A stretch of 32,747 nt of DNA from Myxococcales bacterium UBA1238 (GCA_002309015.1 DBWM01000060.1:70998-103744); one strand, 5' to 3'. Positions 23,477 to 31,768 are shown, numbered from the stretch's first letter. The notes: a model not told the origin generated them from the letters alone. A program made the numbers and translations.

Positions 23477-24811
23477 GTGGGCACCATTCTGAAGATCTTC
23501 CAGATTACTGAACTGCGAAAGCGTCTTCTTTTAACTCTGGGCTTGTTGGCGGTCTATCGTTTGGGCGTCTTCGTGACGTTGCCGGGCGTGGACCGTGTCA
23601 ACATGGCCAAGTTTATGGCGACGCAGTCCAACTCCTTCCTCGGCCTGTTCAATATGTTCAGCGGCGGGGCTGTGGCGCAGCTCAGTGTATTCGCCTTGGG
23701 CGTCATGCCCTACATCTCTGCCTCCATTATTTTCCAGTTGTTAACGGTTGCAGTTCCTACCCTTGACCGACTGAATAAAGAAGGCGAGCAAGGCCGCAAG
23801 AAGATCAATCAGTGGACGCGATATGCGACGGTCGGGCTCTCGATCGTGCAGGGCTTTTTTATTGCGCTGTGGCTTGAGAGCTTGAGCACCCAGGGTGGTG
23901 CGGGTGAAATCGTTCATAATCCCGGAAGCCTGTTCTTCCGCTTTATGACCGTGATCACTCTGACGACCGGTACCGCTTTCGTTATGTGGCTCGGCGAGCA
24001 GATTACCGAGCGCGGCATCGGAAACGGGATGAGCTTGATCATTATGGCCGGTATCGTGGCGGGGTTGCCCACCGCGCTGCTCCAGATCAAGCAGATGGTG
24101 CAGGGCGAGCAGATGACCTTGTTTGGTCTCATCGCTTTGGCCGGCATCGTTCTTCTCGTGATCGGGGCCATCGTGTTCGTGGAGCGCGGTCAGCGGAGGA
24201 TTCCTGTTCAATACGCCAAGCGTTTGGTCGGCAACCGGGTGGGTGCGGCGCAAAGCACGCATTTGCCTCTGCGGGTCAATATGTCGGGCGTCATTCCTCC
24301 GATTTTCGCGTCTTCCATTCTGATGTTCCCGGCGACGATTGCCAGCTGGACAGAAGCGAGCTGGATGCAGTCCATTCAGGCGGCTTTGATGCCTGGTGAC
24401 TGGCGTTACACCTGCTTCTACTGCTTGCTGATCGTTTTCTTCTGTTTCTTCTACACTTCGGTGACGTTCAATCCCGTCGATGTAGCCGAGAACCTGAAGA
24501 AATATGGTGGTTATATTCCCGGTATTCGTCCGGGTACCAAGACGGCTGAGTATATCGACCACGTATTGACGCGCCTGACGTTCTGCGGTGCGATTTACGT
24601 GTCGGCGGTATGCATTCTGCCGATGATCATTCAGGACAAGTTCCATGTATCGTTCTATTTTGGTGGAACTTCCCTGCTCATCATCGTCTCCGTGGCCCTC
24701 GATACGGTTCAGCAGATCGAGAGTCACCTCATCAGCCGCAATTACGAAGGCTTTACTGCCGATAAAGGTCCGCGCATCCGTGACAGGCGGAATGAAGGGG
24801 CTCCAGCATGA
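23477..24811 (+). CDS. secY: Preprotein translocase subunit SecY
   Basis: The product is 444 residues with a GTG start and an AAAGG site. It is the channel subunit of the SecYEG translocon in the inner membrane. Ten hydrophobic segments are apparent. The plug region follows VYRLGVFVTLPGVD, and MPYISASIIFQLL marks the second segment. The cytoplasmic loop GQRRIPVQYAKR, used by SecA and the ribosome, is present. The stop overlaps the adk start (ATGA). Confidence 0.98.
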   Translation: MGTILKIFQITELRKRLLLTLGLLAVYRLGVFVTLPGVDRVNMAKFMATQSNSFLGLFNMFSGGAVAQLSVFALGVMPYISASIIFQLLTVAVPTLDRLNKEGEQGRKKINQWTRYATVGLSIVQGFFIALWLESLSTQGGAGEIVHNPGSLFFRFMTVITLTTGTAFVMWLGEQITERGIGNGMSLIIMAGIVAGLPTALLQIKQMVQGEQMTLFGLIALAGIVLLVIGAIVFVERGQRRIPVQYAKRLVGNRVGAAQSTHLPLRVNMSGVIPPIFASSILMFPATIASWTEASWMQSIQAALMPGDWRYTCFYCLLIVFFCFFYTSVTFNPVDVAENLKKYGGYIPGIRPGTKTAEYIDHVLTRLTFCGAIYVSAVCILPMIIQDKFHVSFYFGGTSLLIIVSVALDTVQQIESHLISRNYEGFTADKGPRIRDRRNEGAPA

Positions 24812-25461
24812 ATGGTAGCAAGTTTGCGACTCGTTTGATGTTACTGGGTGCTCCTGGCGCGGGTAAGGGAACTCAGGCAGTTCGCCTTGTGGATGAACTC
24901 GGCATTCCCCAGATCTCTACGGGAGATTTGCTTCGCAACGCGGTTGCCGCTGGTACCGCGCTGGGAAAAGAAGCGCAATCTTACATGGGAGCGGGCAAGC
25001 TCGTTCCCGATGAATTGGTGTTGTCACTGGTGGTTGCGCGCCTGGCCGAGCCTGATGCAGCGAAGGGTTACATCCTCGATGGATTCCCTCGCAATTTGTC
25101 TCAAGCTGAGGCGTTGGTATCCCGCGGGATTGTGCTCGATCGGGTGCTGAGCCTCGATGTTCCAAAAGAAGCTTTGATGGAACGCCTGACCGGACGCCGG
25201 ATTTGCCGCGCTTGCCAGGCGAGCTACCATCTGAGCTTTAACCCGACCAAAGTGGAAGGCATCTGCGATCGTTGCGGGGGGGAGACGTATCAGCGCAAAG
25301 ATGACAGCGCCGATGTGATCGCCAACCGCCTCGATGTGTATGAAGCTCAGACTGCGCCCCTGCTCGACTATTACGAAAAGATGGGCATCTTGCGTCGGGT
25401 GAATGGAACGGGTTCAATTGAGGGCATTTATGCTGCCCTCAAAGATGCGCTGGTGATGTGA
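24808..25461 (+). CDS. adk: Adenylate kinase, zinc-LID type
   Basis: The product is 217 residues. It interconverts ATP + AMP and 2 ADP in the cytoplasm. The P-loop is GAPGAGKGT (14-22), the AMP-binding stretch is STGDLLR, and DGFPRNLSQA follows. The LID carries four cysteines, C133, C136, C153 and C156, which bind structural zinc in this subtype. It overlaps secY by 4 nt. The map and infA genes that often follow adk in this locus are absent, and a terminator comes next. Confidence 0.97.
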   Translation: MNGSKFATRLMLLGAPGAGKGTQAVRLVDELGIPQISTGDLLRNAVAAGTALGKEAQSYMGAGKLVPDELVLSLVVARLAEPDAAKGYILDGFPRNLSQAEALVSRGIVLDRVLSLDVPKEALMERLTGRRICRACQASYHLSFNPTKVEGICDRCGGETYQRKDDSADVIANRLDVYEAQTAPLLDYYEKMGILRRVNGTGSIEGIYAALKDALVM

Positions 25462-25480
25462 AGTCGCTCGATATTTAAGG

Positions 25481-25508
25481 CAAAAAGGGCTTTCGTTGGC
25501 CCTTTTGT
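25481..25508 (+). terminator. Terminator after adk
   Basis: A perfect 8-bp stem AAAAGGGC 25483-25490 / GCCCTTTT 25499-25506 with loop TTTCGTTG lies 20 nt after the adk stop. The T residues are part of the stem rather than a long tail, so efficiency may be partial. Confidence 0.65.
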
Positions 25509-25529
25509 CGTAACGAGCGCCGATTTCTG

Positions 25530-25558
25530 TTTTCAGCGAAGCCGACTTCGTGTATATG
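25530..25558 (+). promoter_or_regulatory. rpmJ: Probable promoter of the rpmJ-rplQ (alpha) operon
   Basis: TTTTCA (25530-25535) and TATATG (25553-25558) are 17 bp apart, with 4 of 6 matches each. The spacer contains the inverted repeat CGAAG-CCGA-CTTCG. Just downstream the leader has a hairpin GCCCC / GGGGC (about 25562-25579). The position right after the adk terminator supports it. Confidence 0.45.
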
Positions 25559-25618
25559 GAGCCCCTTCACTTCGGGGCCTGCCGCGAGCGTGGCTTCCGA
25601 AAAAGATTTGGAGCAACG

Positions 25619-25732
25619 ATGAAAGTCCGGGCTTCCGTTAAAAAAATTTGCGACAAGTGCAAGGTGATCCGCCGCCATGGTCAGGTGCGGATCATTTGCG
25701 AAAACCCTCGCCACAAGCAGCGTCAGGGCTGA
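25619..25732 (+). CDS. rpmJ: 50S ribosomal protein L36
   Basis: The product is 37 residues: MKVRASVKKICDKCKVIRRH followed by GQVRIICENPRHKQRQG. It is the zinc-binding (C+) form, with ligands C11, C14, C27 and H32. The gene opens the alpha-operon block, with rpsM 15 nt downstream. infA, usually just before it, is not here. Confidence 0.97.
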   Translation: MKVRASVKKICDKCKVIRRHGQVRIICENPRHKQRQG

Positions 25733-25747
25733 GGCAGGAGAGAGATT

Positions 25748-26116
25748 ATGGCTCGTATCGCCGGTGTTGACCTTCCGCGCAACAAGCGGATTGTCGTGGC
25801 CCTGACGTACATTCACGGGATCGGTCGTTCTACGTCCGCGATGATCCTCGATAAGTGCGGCATCGACCACAATCTGAGAACAGATAACATGTCTGAAAAC
25901 GACGTGCGCCTGATCAGAGGTGTGATCGATGAAGAACTGAAGGTCGAAGGTGATTTGCGTCGCGAAGTTCAGCTGAACATCAAGCGTTTGATGGACCTCG
26001 GTTGCTACCGCGGTTTGCGGCATCGCCGTGGCCTCCCGGTACGTGGCCAACGCACCAAGACGAATGCGCGTACCCGTAAAGGACCGCGCCGCATCGTGAT
26101 GAAGAAGAAGAAGTAG
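25748..26116 (+). CDS. rpsM: 30S ribosomal protein S13
   Basis: The product is 122 residues. It starts MARIAGVDLPRNKRI, has YIHGIGRSTSAMIL, and ends in the basic tail RTRKGPRRIVMKKKK that reaches toward P-site tRNA. A purine-rich GGAGAGAG site precedes the ATG. Confidence 0.98.
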   Translation: MARIAGVDLPRNKRIVVALTYIHGIGRSTSAMILDKCGIDHNLRTDNMSENDVRLIRGVIDEELKVEGDLRREVQLNIKRLMDLGCYRGLRHRRGLPVRGQRTKTNARTRKGPRRIVMKKKK

Positions 26117-26132
26117 GCCGAGGACGAGAGAA

Positions 26133-26528
26133 ATGGCGAAATACTCAGCGGCCAAGGCCGGTAAAAAGAAGGTTCGTAAGAACATCCAGTCGGGGGTTGC
26201 CCATATTCGCGCAACCTTCAACAACACGATCGTGACGATCACCGATGTTCAGGGCAACTGCGTGGGTTGGTCCTCTTCAGGGAGCCGCGGGTTCAAGGGC
26301 AGCCGTAAGAGCACTGCTTTTGCAGCCCAGCTTGCAGCCGAAGAAGCGGCCCGTCGCGCCCAGGAGCACGGCATGTCTTCCATCGCAGTTTACGTTAAAG
26401 GCCCGGGCGCTGGTCGCGAATCGGCTCTGCGCGCTTTGGCCAGCTGCGGGTTTAAGGTCACCAGCATCCGTGACGTGACCCCCGTTCCTCACAATGGTTG
26501 CCGTCCGCCCAAGCGTCGGCGGGTCTGA
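26133..26528 (+). CDS. rpsK: 30S ribosomal protein S11
   Basis: The product is 131 residues. HIRATFNNTIVTITDVQGN and the ending TPVPHNGCRPPKRRRV are diagnostic. It forms the 30S platform with S18 and S21. It starts 16 nt after rpsM. Confidence 0.98.
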   Translation: MAKYSAAKAGKKKVRKNIQSGVAHIRATFNNTIVTITDVQGNCVGWSSSGSRGFKGSRKSTAFAAQLAAEEAARRAQEHGMSSIAVYVKGPGAGRESALRALASCGFKVTSIRDVTPVPHNGCRPPKRRRV

Positions 26529-26542
26529 AAGAGGTCAGAGAG

Positions 26543-27172
26543 ATGGCTCGTTATACCGGATCCGTCTGCCGCATGTGCCGCCGCGAGGCGACGAAGTTGT
26601 ATCTCAAGGGCGATCGCTGCTTCTCCGAAAAATGCGCGTTTGATCGCCGCCCCTACGCTCCTGGTCAGCATGGTCAGGGCCGCATCCGCCCCAGCGATTA
26701 CCGCGAGCAGTTGCGTGAAAAGCAAAAGGTGAAGCGCATTTACGGTTTGCTCGAAAAGCAGTTCTTCTTGTATTTCGAGAAGGCCGATCGCATGAAGGGC
26801 GTCACGGGTGAAAACCTGCTCAACCTTTTGGAGCGCCGCCTCGACAACACCATCTACCGCCTGGGCATGGCTTCCAGCCGCCAGGAAGCGCGTCAGATGC
26901 TGCGTCACAATCACTTCCTGCTGAACGGCAAGAAGGTCAACATCCCTTCATTGCTCGTCCGCGAGAACGATGTGATCGAAATCAAAGAAGGCAGCCGCAA
27001 GGTCAAGTGCGTGACCGATGCTCTGGAAGCCGCTGCAACCCGTTCAACCATGTCCTGGCTTGAGCTGGATGCGAAGAACTTCAAGGGTACCGTCAAAGGT
27101 TTGCCTGTCCGCGAAGAGCTGACGACCCCTGAAATCAACGAACAGCTGATCGTCGAACTCTACAGCAAGTAA
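26543..27172 (+). CDS. rpsD: 30S ribosomal protein S4 (zinc-containing form)
   Basis: The product is 209 residues from the ATG at 26543, which has GAGGTCAGAGAG before it and the normal start MARYTG. The N-terminus has four cysteines (C9, C12, C26, C31), the zinc form. The S4 RNA-binding domain follows RLDNTIYRLGMASSRQEARQ. S4 is the autogenous repressor of the alpha operon in E. coli. Confidence 0.98.
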   Translation: MARYTGSVCRMCRREATKLYLKGDRCFSEKCAFDRRPYAPGQHGQGRIRPSDYREQLREKQKVKRIYGLLEKQFFLYFEKADRMKGVTGENLLNLLERRLDNTIYRLGMASSRQEARQMLRHNHFLLNGKKVNIPSLLVRENDVIEIKEGSRKVKCVTDALEAAATRSTMSWLELDAKNFKGTVKGLPVREELTTPEINEQLIVELYSK

Positions 27173-27276
27173 GCGACTGTTTCATCATCGGCCGCGGGGG
27201 GGAGGTTTTCGGTCTCTTTGGGAGAGAAGGGATCGAAAGTGGTCCCAACGCGGCTGTTCCGTAAAAGGATTCCCTC

Positions 27277-28281
27277 ATGGAATCGATGGATATTGTCTCC
27301 AAAAACTGGCGTGAACTCCTGCGTCCAAGGGATGTCAAGCTCGTCGAGCAGACGCCCACTTATGGCAAGTTCGTCGCCGAACCTTTTGAGCGTGGCTTTG
27401 GGATCACCCTCGCGAACTCATTGCGCCGCATTTTGTTGTCCTCCCTTCAGGGGGCAGCGATCACCGGCGTCCGCATTGACGGCGTGCTGCATGAATTCAG
27501 CAGCATTCCCGACGTGCGCGAGGATGTGACCGACATCATCCTGAACCTGAAGCAGGTGCGCTTTAAGACCCACGCGGTTGAACCGAAGGTTGTGCGCATC
27601 GAGCATACGGGCGAAGGCGTGGTGACTGCGGGCGACATCATCTGCGATCACTCGATCAAGGTGCTGAACCCCGAGCAGCATATCGCCACGGTCAGCGAAG
27701 GTGGACGCCTCGTGATGGAGCTGACGGTGCGCACCGGTTACGGCTTTAAGCGCGCCGAAGACAACAAGACCGAGTCGATGCCGGTGGGCACCATCGCGAT
27801 CGATTCGATGTACAGCCCCATCAAGCGCGTCAACTACAACATCACCAATGCGCGTGTCGGTCAGCGCACCGATTACGATCGCATGGTCCTCGAGATCTGG
27901 ACGGATGGCAGCGTGGCCCCTGGCGATGCGCTCGCTTATGCCGCCAAGATCCTCAAGGAACAGGCTTCGGTTTTCATCAACTTCGATGAAGAAGAAGAGC
28001 CTGAATACGAAGAAATCCCCGAACCGAGCGAAATCTTGCTCAACGAGAACCTCTATCGCAGCGTCGACGAGTTGGAGCTCTCGGTCCGTTCGGCCAATTG
28101 TCTTCAAAATGCCAATATCAAGCTGATCGGCGAACTCTGCATGAAGAGCGAAGCTGAGATGCTCAAGACCAAGAACTTCGGCCGGAAGTCGCTGCGTGAG
28201 ATCAAGGAGATCCTGCAGACGATGGGGCTGAGCCTCGGGATGGATCTCGAGGGTTGGAACCCTGACGCGCGGCGCAAGTAG
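27277..28281 (+). CDS. rpoA: DNA-directed RNA polymerase subunit alpha
   Basis: The product is 334 residues, close to the usual 329. The N-terminal assembly domain has GFGITLANSLRRILLSS. An acidic linker (FDEEEEPEYEEIPEPSE) leads to the C-terminal domain with LSVRSANCLQNANI and the helix NFGRKSLREIKEIL that binds UP elements and activators. An AAAGG site precedes the ATG. The 104-nt spacer after rpsD contains a small hairpin, TCTCT-TTGGG-AGAGA, but no clear promoter. Confidence 0.98.
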   Translation: MESMDIVSKNWRELLRPRDVKLVEQTPTYGKFVAEPFERGFGITLANSLRRILLSSLQGAAITGVRIDGVLHEFSSIPDVREDVTDIILNLKQVRFKTHAVEPKVVRIEHTGEGVVTAGDIICDHSIKVLNPEQHIATVSEGGRLVMELTVRTGYGFKRAEDNKTESMPVGTIAIDSMYSPIKRVNYNITNARVGQRTDYDRMVLEIWTDGSVAPGDALAYAAKILKEQASVFINFDEEEEPEYEEIPEPSEILLNENLYRSVDELELSVRSANCLQNANIKLIGELCMKSEAEMLKTKNFGRKSLREIKEILQTMGLSLGMDLEGWNPDARRK

Positions 28282-28307
28282 CGCGGGGTAAGTACAGGAG
28301 AACGCAC

Positions 28308-28817
28308 ATGCGTCATCGTAAGTCCGGCAGAATCCTTGGCCGCAATTCGAGCCATCGTAACGCGATGTTCCGCAATATGGTGACCTCCCTCTTCGTCGAA
28401 GAGCGCATCGAGACCACCGCTGCCAAAGCCAAGGAACTTCGTCGCATTGCAGAGCGTCTGATCACCTCTGCCAAGCGCAACGCCCAGAGCGTCGTCGCTC
28501 AGGCCGTCAACGAGAACGACAAGAAGGTCGCCGAAGCGAGCCGCGTCGCCGCGATCCGTCAGGCGGTCAAGACCGTTCGTTCCCGCGAAGCCTTGCAGAA
28601 GCTCTTCAACGTGTTGAGCGAGCGCTACATCACCCGCCCCGGTGGTTATACCCGCATCATCCACACCCGTCGTCGTTTGGGCGACGCGGCCGAGATGGCG
28701 ATCATCGAGCTCGTGACCGACAAAGCGGCTGAACCCGTAGTCGAGAGCGACGATGTCAACGCGGTTGCCGCCGAAGCAGCAGTCGCTGACAAGGCCGAAG
28801 GCACCAGCGCCGAGTGA
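28308..28817 (+). CDS. rplQ: 50S ribosomal protein L17
   Basis: The product is 169 residues; bacterial L17 is commonly 115-130. The core is normal: MRHRKSGRILGRNSSHRNAM, then PGGYTRIIHTRRRLGDAAEMAIIEL. About 35 extra C-terminal residues are acidic and Ala-rich (VNAVAAEAAVADKAEGTSAE). It closes the ribosomal cluster and is followed by a strong terminator. Confidence 0.97.
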   Translation: MRHRKSGRILGRNSSHRNAMFRNMVTSLFVEERIETTAAKAKELRRIAERLITSAKRNAQSVVAQAVNENDKKVAEASRVAAIRQAVKTVRSREALQKLFNVLSERYITRPGGYTRIIHTRRRLGDAAEMAIIELVTDKAAEPVVESDDVNAVAAEAAVADKAEGTSAE

Positions 28818-28842
28818 TCCGTTAACTGCGATCCTCTACGCC

Positions 28843-28873
28843 AAAAAAACCTCGCATTTTGCGGGGTTTTTTT
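28843..28873 (+). terminator. Intrinsic terminator of the ribosomal cluster
   Basis: The stem ACCTCGC / GCGGGGT (one G-T pair) has an ATTTT-type loop and is flanked by an A7 run before and a T7 run after. It lies 26 nt after the rplQ stop. The A and T runs make it work in both directions, so it may also end transcription coming leftward from yheU. Confidence 0.9.
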
Positions 28874-28889
28874 ATGCCTAAAATCTTTT

Positions 28890-28979
28890 GAAGCCGCCGG
28901 AAGAAGTCGCGTTGTCAGCCGACAACGATGGATTACTTTGCCGGGTGTTCGCGTTGAGGCGCGAAGACGGCGGTTTTTC
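28890..28979 (+). ncRNA. Candidate structured RNA / multi-helix terminator
   Basis: An outer stem CCGCCG 28894-28899 / CGGCGG 28968-28973 encloses two perfect hairpins: CGTTGTC-AGCC-GACAACG (28910-28927) and TTCGCG-TTGAGG-CGCGAA (28948-28965). TTTTTCT follows immediately. This resembles a small RNA ending in its own terminator. No promoter was identified between it and the preceding terminator, so transcription is unproven. Confidence 0.35.
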
Positions 28980-29005
28980 TCCTCGAATTTGCGCGATGTC
29001 AGCGA

Positions 29006-29248
29006 TCAATCGATGTCTGTGATGCCCGCCTGCTGCAGTTGTTCGCGGGTGACGAGGTTTGCGGACTCGTTCTCCTCATCGTACACCACCAGCGTTTTGC
29101 CTTTGCGGAGCTGATGCATCACGTTTTCGACGCGCGTTTCGAGGGGGACTTCTGTCAAGCCGTAATCTGTGCCGTCGCGCGTGACAAATTCTTCGATCAT
29201 GCGCCTCAATGTGGCTTCGGGGATGCGTTCGTAGGGGACCACAACCAT
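29006..29248 (-). CDS. yheU: YheU-family (UPF0270) protein
   Basis: The product is 80 residues and matches the UPF0270 family: VVVPYERIPEATLRRMIEEF followed by VTRDGTDYGLTEVPLETRV, and VNIVT-like NLVTREQL at the end. The molecular role of this family is unknown. A GGAG site precedes the ATG at 29248. It is divergent from the small plus-strand gene that follows. Confidence 0.88.
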   Translation of the reverse strand: MVVVPYERIPEATLRRMIEEFVTRDGTDYGLTEVPLETRVENVMHQLRKGKTLVVYDEENESANLVTREQLQQAGITDID

Positions 29249-29278
29249 GATGGACTCCGATCATTGCGTTTGAAAGCC

Positions 29279-29307
29279 CGTATACCCCTTTTGGTCAGGG
29301 GCGTCAG
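29279..29307 (-). promoter_or_regulatory. yheU: Probable yheU promoter
   Basis: On the minus strand CTGACG (29307-29302) and TATACG (29284-29279) are 17 bp apart, matching 4 of 6 bases each. The spacer reads as the inverted repeat CCCCT-N7-AGGGG. The expected start site is about 24 nt before the yheU ATG. Confidence 0.45.
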
Positions 29308-29338
29308 TGCGTTTTTCGCAAAAAGAAGGGTGATTTTG

Positions 29339-29554
29339 ATGACGACAGAATATCGCTACGTGGAAACAAGCACTGTAACCGATGAAGAATTGACTCGCCT
29401 GGTCAATGCAAATACCCATGAGGGATGGCATTACGAGGGGGTTCAGTTCGCAATGAGGGAGTCTTCCAAGCGGCCGGCCATGGCATTCCTGTTGTTCACA
29501 CGCCCTGAGCAGACGCTTGAGGAAGAAGCGGCCCCCATCCTCGATACCCTGTAG
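29339..29554 (+). CDS. Small DUF4177-like protein
   Basis: The product is 71 residues from the ATG at 29339, which has AAGGGTG upstream; the open frame extends further 5' but that part is antisense to yheU. The pattern YRYVETSTVTDEELTRLVN then HEGWHYEGVQF is like DUF4177 proteins, in which a central Gly-Trp follows an amphipathic helix. The function of that family is unknown. The phrase SSKRPAMAFLLFTR is a distinctive second block. There is no signal peptide, so it is probably cytoplasmic. Confidence 0.7.
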   Translation: MTTEYRYVETSTVTDEELTRLVNANTHEGWHYEGVQFAMRESSKRPAMAFLLFTRPEQTLEEEAAPILDTL

Positions 29555-29693
29555 AGGATGAGACTTTGACGCGCCGAATCTTTGCATCCACCCTTGCATC
29601 CCGCACTCTGCCTTCTGTTTTTGGCGTCATATCCCTTGACGTTTGAGGGCTGATCGGGTGGGATATCTTCAACAGACCCCCATAGGAGAGCTT

Positions 29694-30479
29694 ATGTCTG
29701 GAACATATTTTTTGATCATCGATCCGCAGGTGGATTTCTGCGCGCCGGAAGGGAAGTTGTCGTTTCCGGGGGCAGATGCCGAGATGTCGAGGCTGGCCGG
29801 AGTGGTGAATCGGCTTTGTCCTTTCATCGACAAACTCTTCGTGAGCCTCGACACGCACCATATCTGCGACATCGCACATCCCATTTTCTGGTGTGATGCG
29901 GATGGGAACGCGCCGAAACCCCTCACCCTCATCACCGCAGAGGATGTTTTACTGGGGAAATGGAAGGCGCGTAACCCTGAAGATCGGGTTCGGGCGCTCG
30001 ATTACGTGCAAAAACTCAGTACACAGGGGAAAAATCACATCATCTGGCCGGAGCATTGCATCTTCGGCACGCCGGGTCACGCGGTCATCGAGCCGTTGCA
30101 GAGCGCACTCGAGGCTTATGAGCGCGAAAAAGCGACGGGGATCGAATACATCGTCAAGGGTCTGAACCGCTATACCGAGCATTTCTCTGCAGTTCGCGCA
30201 GAAGTCGTGGATCCCAACGATCCCGACACCGATCGCTGCGCCTATTGGGCAGAGATTTTTGACGCTGCCGATCGACTTTACGTAGCAGGCGAGGCGAGTT
30301 CCCATTGCCTGGGCGGAACAGTGAGGGATCTGGTGGCCGAAAGGCCGAGCATCGCCCAAAAAATGATCTTGATCCGCGATTGCATCGGCTGTGTACCCGG
30401 ATTCGAAGAGCGTGGCGCCGCATTTTTTGCCGATATGAAGCGCGCAGGCGCAGTCGAACAGTTCAGCACCGATCTCTGA
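29694..30479 (+). CDS. Isochorismatase-superfamily cysteine hydrolase (nicotinamidase-like)
   Basis: The product is 261 residues from the ATG at 29694, which has an AGGAGAG site; an upstream in-frame ATG lacks one. The catalytic triad of nicotinamidases can be read as D10 (FLIIDPQVDF), K155 (YIVKGLNRY) and C205 (GEASSHCLGGTVRDL). Metal ligands are probably D53 and H55 (SLDTHH). WPEHCIFGTPGHAV is also typical. The likely reaction is amide hydrolysis, such as nicotinamide to nicotinate in NAD salvage. The protein is about 50 residues longer than PncA, so another substrate is possible. A weak hairpin AGGCG / CGCCT follows the stop. Confidence 0.8.
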   Translation: MSGTYFLIIDPQVDFCAPEGKLSFPGADAEMSRLAGVVNRLCPFIDKLFVSLDTHHICDIAHPIFWCDADGNAPKPLTLITAEDVLLGKWKARNPEDRVRALDYVQKLSTQGKNHIIWPEHCIFGTPGHAVIEPLQSALEAYEREKATGIEYIVKGLNRYTEHFSAVRAEVVDPNDPDTDRCAYWAEIFDAADRLYVAGEASSHCLGGTVRDLVAERPSIAQKMILIRDCIGCVPGFEERGAAFFADMKRAGAVEQFSTDL

Positions 30480-30981
30480 GGCGTAAAACGCGCCTTCTCC
30501 TGCCATAAAATCCCCATCATCACCATACATTGATCGTTATCCCGCTCGAAAAGTCGCAGCATTTGCGTACGAGACCAGATTTATATGCGGAAAACGGTCA
30601 TCTTCAGCATACAATGCCTGCTTTCAAGTAGAAATGATCGAGAATTCTAATGATGCTGCCTGCTTTCAGCCTGCAAAAGGACTGAGCTGGTTAAAAACTG
30701 TGGCTTTTTCTGCTATTGAAATGCTGATGTTTGCCGACCTTGAGCAATTAACCTGTAGAAAATCTGTGATGTGGTTTAAAAATGCCTGTTTAATATCGTA
30801 TGAGCCGATGTTTTGAGGATACATTACGGGATTGATTGCTGAAGAAGTTTAGATATCAGACAGCAAGACCTCTTTTGCAGGCGGATTACAAGCGGTGTAA
30901 TGTGGAGGGAGGGGATTTCAGCGAGGAGAAGTTAAAGGGTGGGCAGGCGAAAGCGCTTTTACTGAAGGAGTGCTTGCGAAA
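30480..30981 (+). other. Gene-poor, AT-richer intergenic stretch
   Basis: About 500 nt without a convincing gene. The base composition is visibly more AT-rich than the flanks. A direct repeat TGCCTGCTTTCA occurs at 30615-30626 and 30657-30668. The longest frame, about 60 codons at 30634, has no ribosome-binding site, no recognisable motif and unusual codon use. I see no tRNA, integrase or insertion-sequence ends. It could be decayed sequence. Confidence 0.5.
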
Positions 30982-31665
30982 TCAGAAGATGATTTCCTTC
31001 ATCTTGGTGAGCTTCTTCAGGAGTTCGGGGGCGCCGGTGACCACTTCCTGGCTGCGCTCGAGGCTGGTCTTGATTTCGGAGACAGCCACGTCGCTCAAAA
31101 GGGCGGTCTTGGGCTTCTTGGCCATTTCTTTGGGCGCATTTGTAACGAGTGCCTTGCCCGTATCGACCAATCCGGAAGCGCGAGAGGGCATATCCGCGAG
31201 GCTCTGAAGGGCGACCGTGATGCTTTCCTTCAGGTTTTCGGCGTTCTGAATGGCAGAGACCTTGTCTTTGTTCTTGCGGGTCCTGGCGGACTTGGCGATC
31301 TCGTCGAACGTCTTGCTGGCGTCGAGATTCAGTGCCTTGGCCAGATCGGAGGAAGCGCGATCGAGGGTCTTATCTGCGAAGACATACTGCGCGTAAAGGG
31401 TCTCTGCTTCTTTGTTGTAGTTGTCGATGCTGCTTACGCTCACGGTCTTGTAAGTGATTTTGACCTGGTTTTCGCCTGCCTTGGCACCGAAGACGTCAAA
31501 GTCGGTGTCTGCGAACTTGCTGTAATCGCCGCCCAGATCGGTGATGGCGATCGTGTTGTCGACGGCCTTGGCACCAGTGGCCTTGGCGGCTTTTTGCATC
31601 GCGCCGCAACCGAGAGAGAGGGACAGGCAAAGGCAGGAAACGAGAAGAGCAATCTTGGAACGCAT
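30982..31665 (-). CDS. Small putative lipoprotein of unknown function
   Basis: The product is 227 residues from the ATG at 31665. An AGGAG site is 7 nt upstream of it, whereas the ATG two codons earlier is only 1 nt from that site. The N-terminus is a hydrophobic signal with a lipobox-like SLSLGCGAM, imperfect at -3 (Ser). The mature part starts with a short Ala/Lys-rich stretch. A beta-rich block follows (DNTIAITDLGGDYSKFADTD). The rest is mainly helical with many Lys, Ala and Ser residues. I do not recognise a family. It lies about 100 nt after ileS, probably with its own promoter in that gap. Confidence 0.7.
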   Translation of the reverse strand: MRSKIALLVSCLCLSLSLGCGAMQKAAKATGAKAVDNTIAITDLGGDYSKFADTDFDVFGAKAGENQVKITYKTVSVSSIDNYNKEAETLYAQYVFADKTLDRASSDLAKALNLDASKTFDEIAKSARTRKNKDKVSAIQNAENLKESITVALQSLADMPSRASGLVDTGKALVTNAPKEMAKKPKTALLSDVAVSEIKTSLERSQEVVTGAPELLKKLTKMKEIIF

Positions 31666-31768
31666 AAACATTCTCCTGAGGTTTAAAAATCAACCACCAT
31701 GATTGATCGATGTTGTGAGCGCATATCTCACATGGCGGCGCAGTTTGCAAGATGCGAAAGCGTTTATT

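Noticed and set aside
30634..30816. A 60-codon frame in the AT-richer stretch
   Set aside because: No ribosome-binding site, no homologous pattern, and it is short enough to occur by chance in AT-richer DNA.
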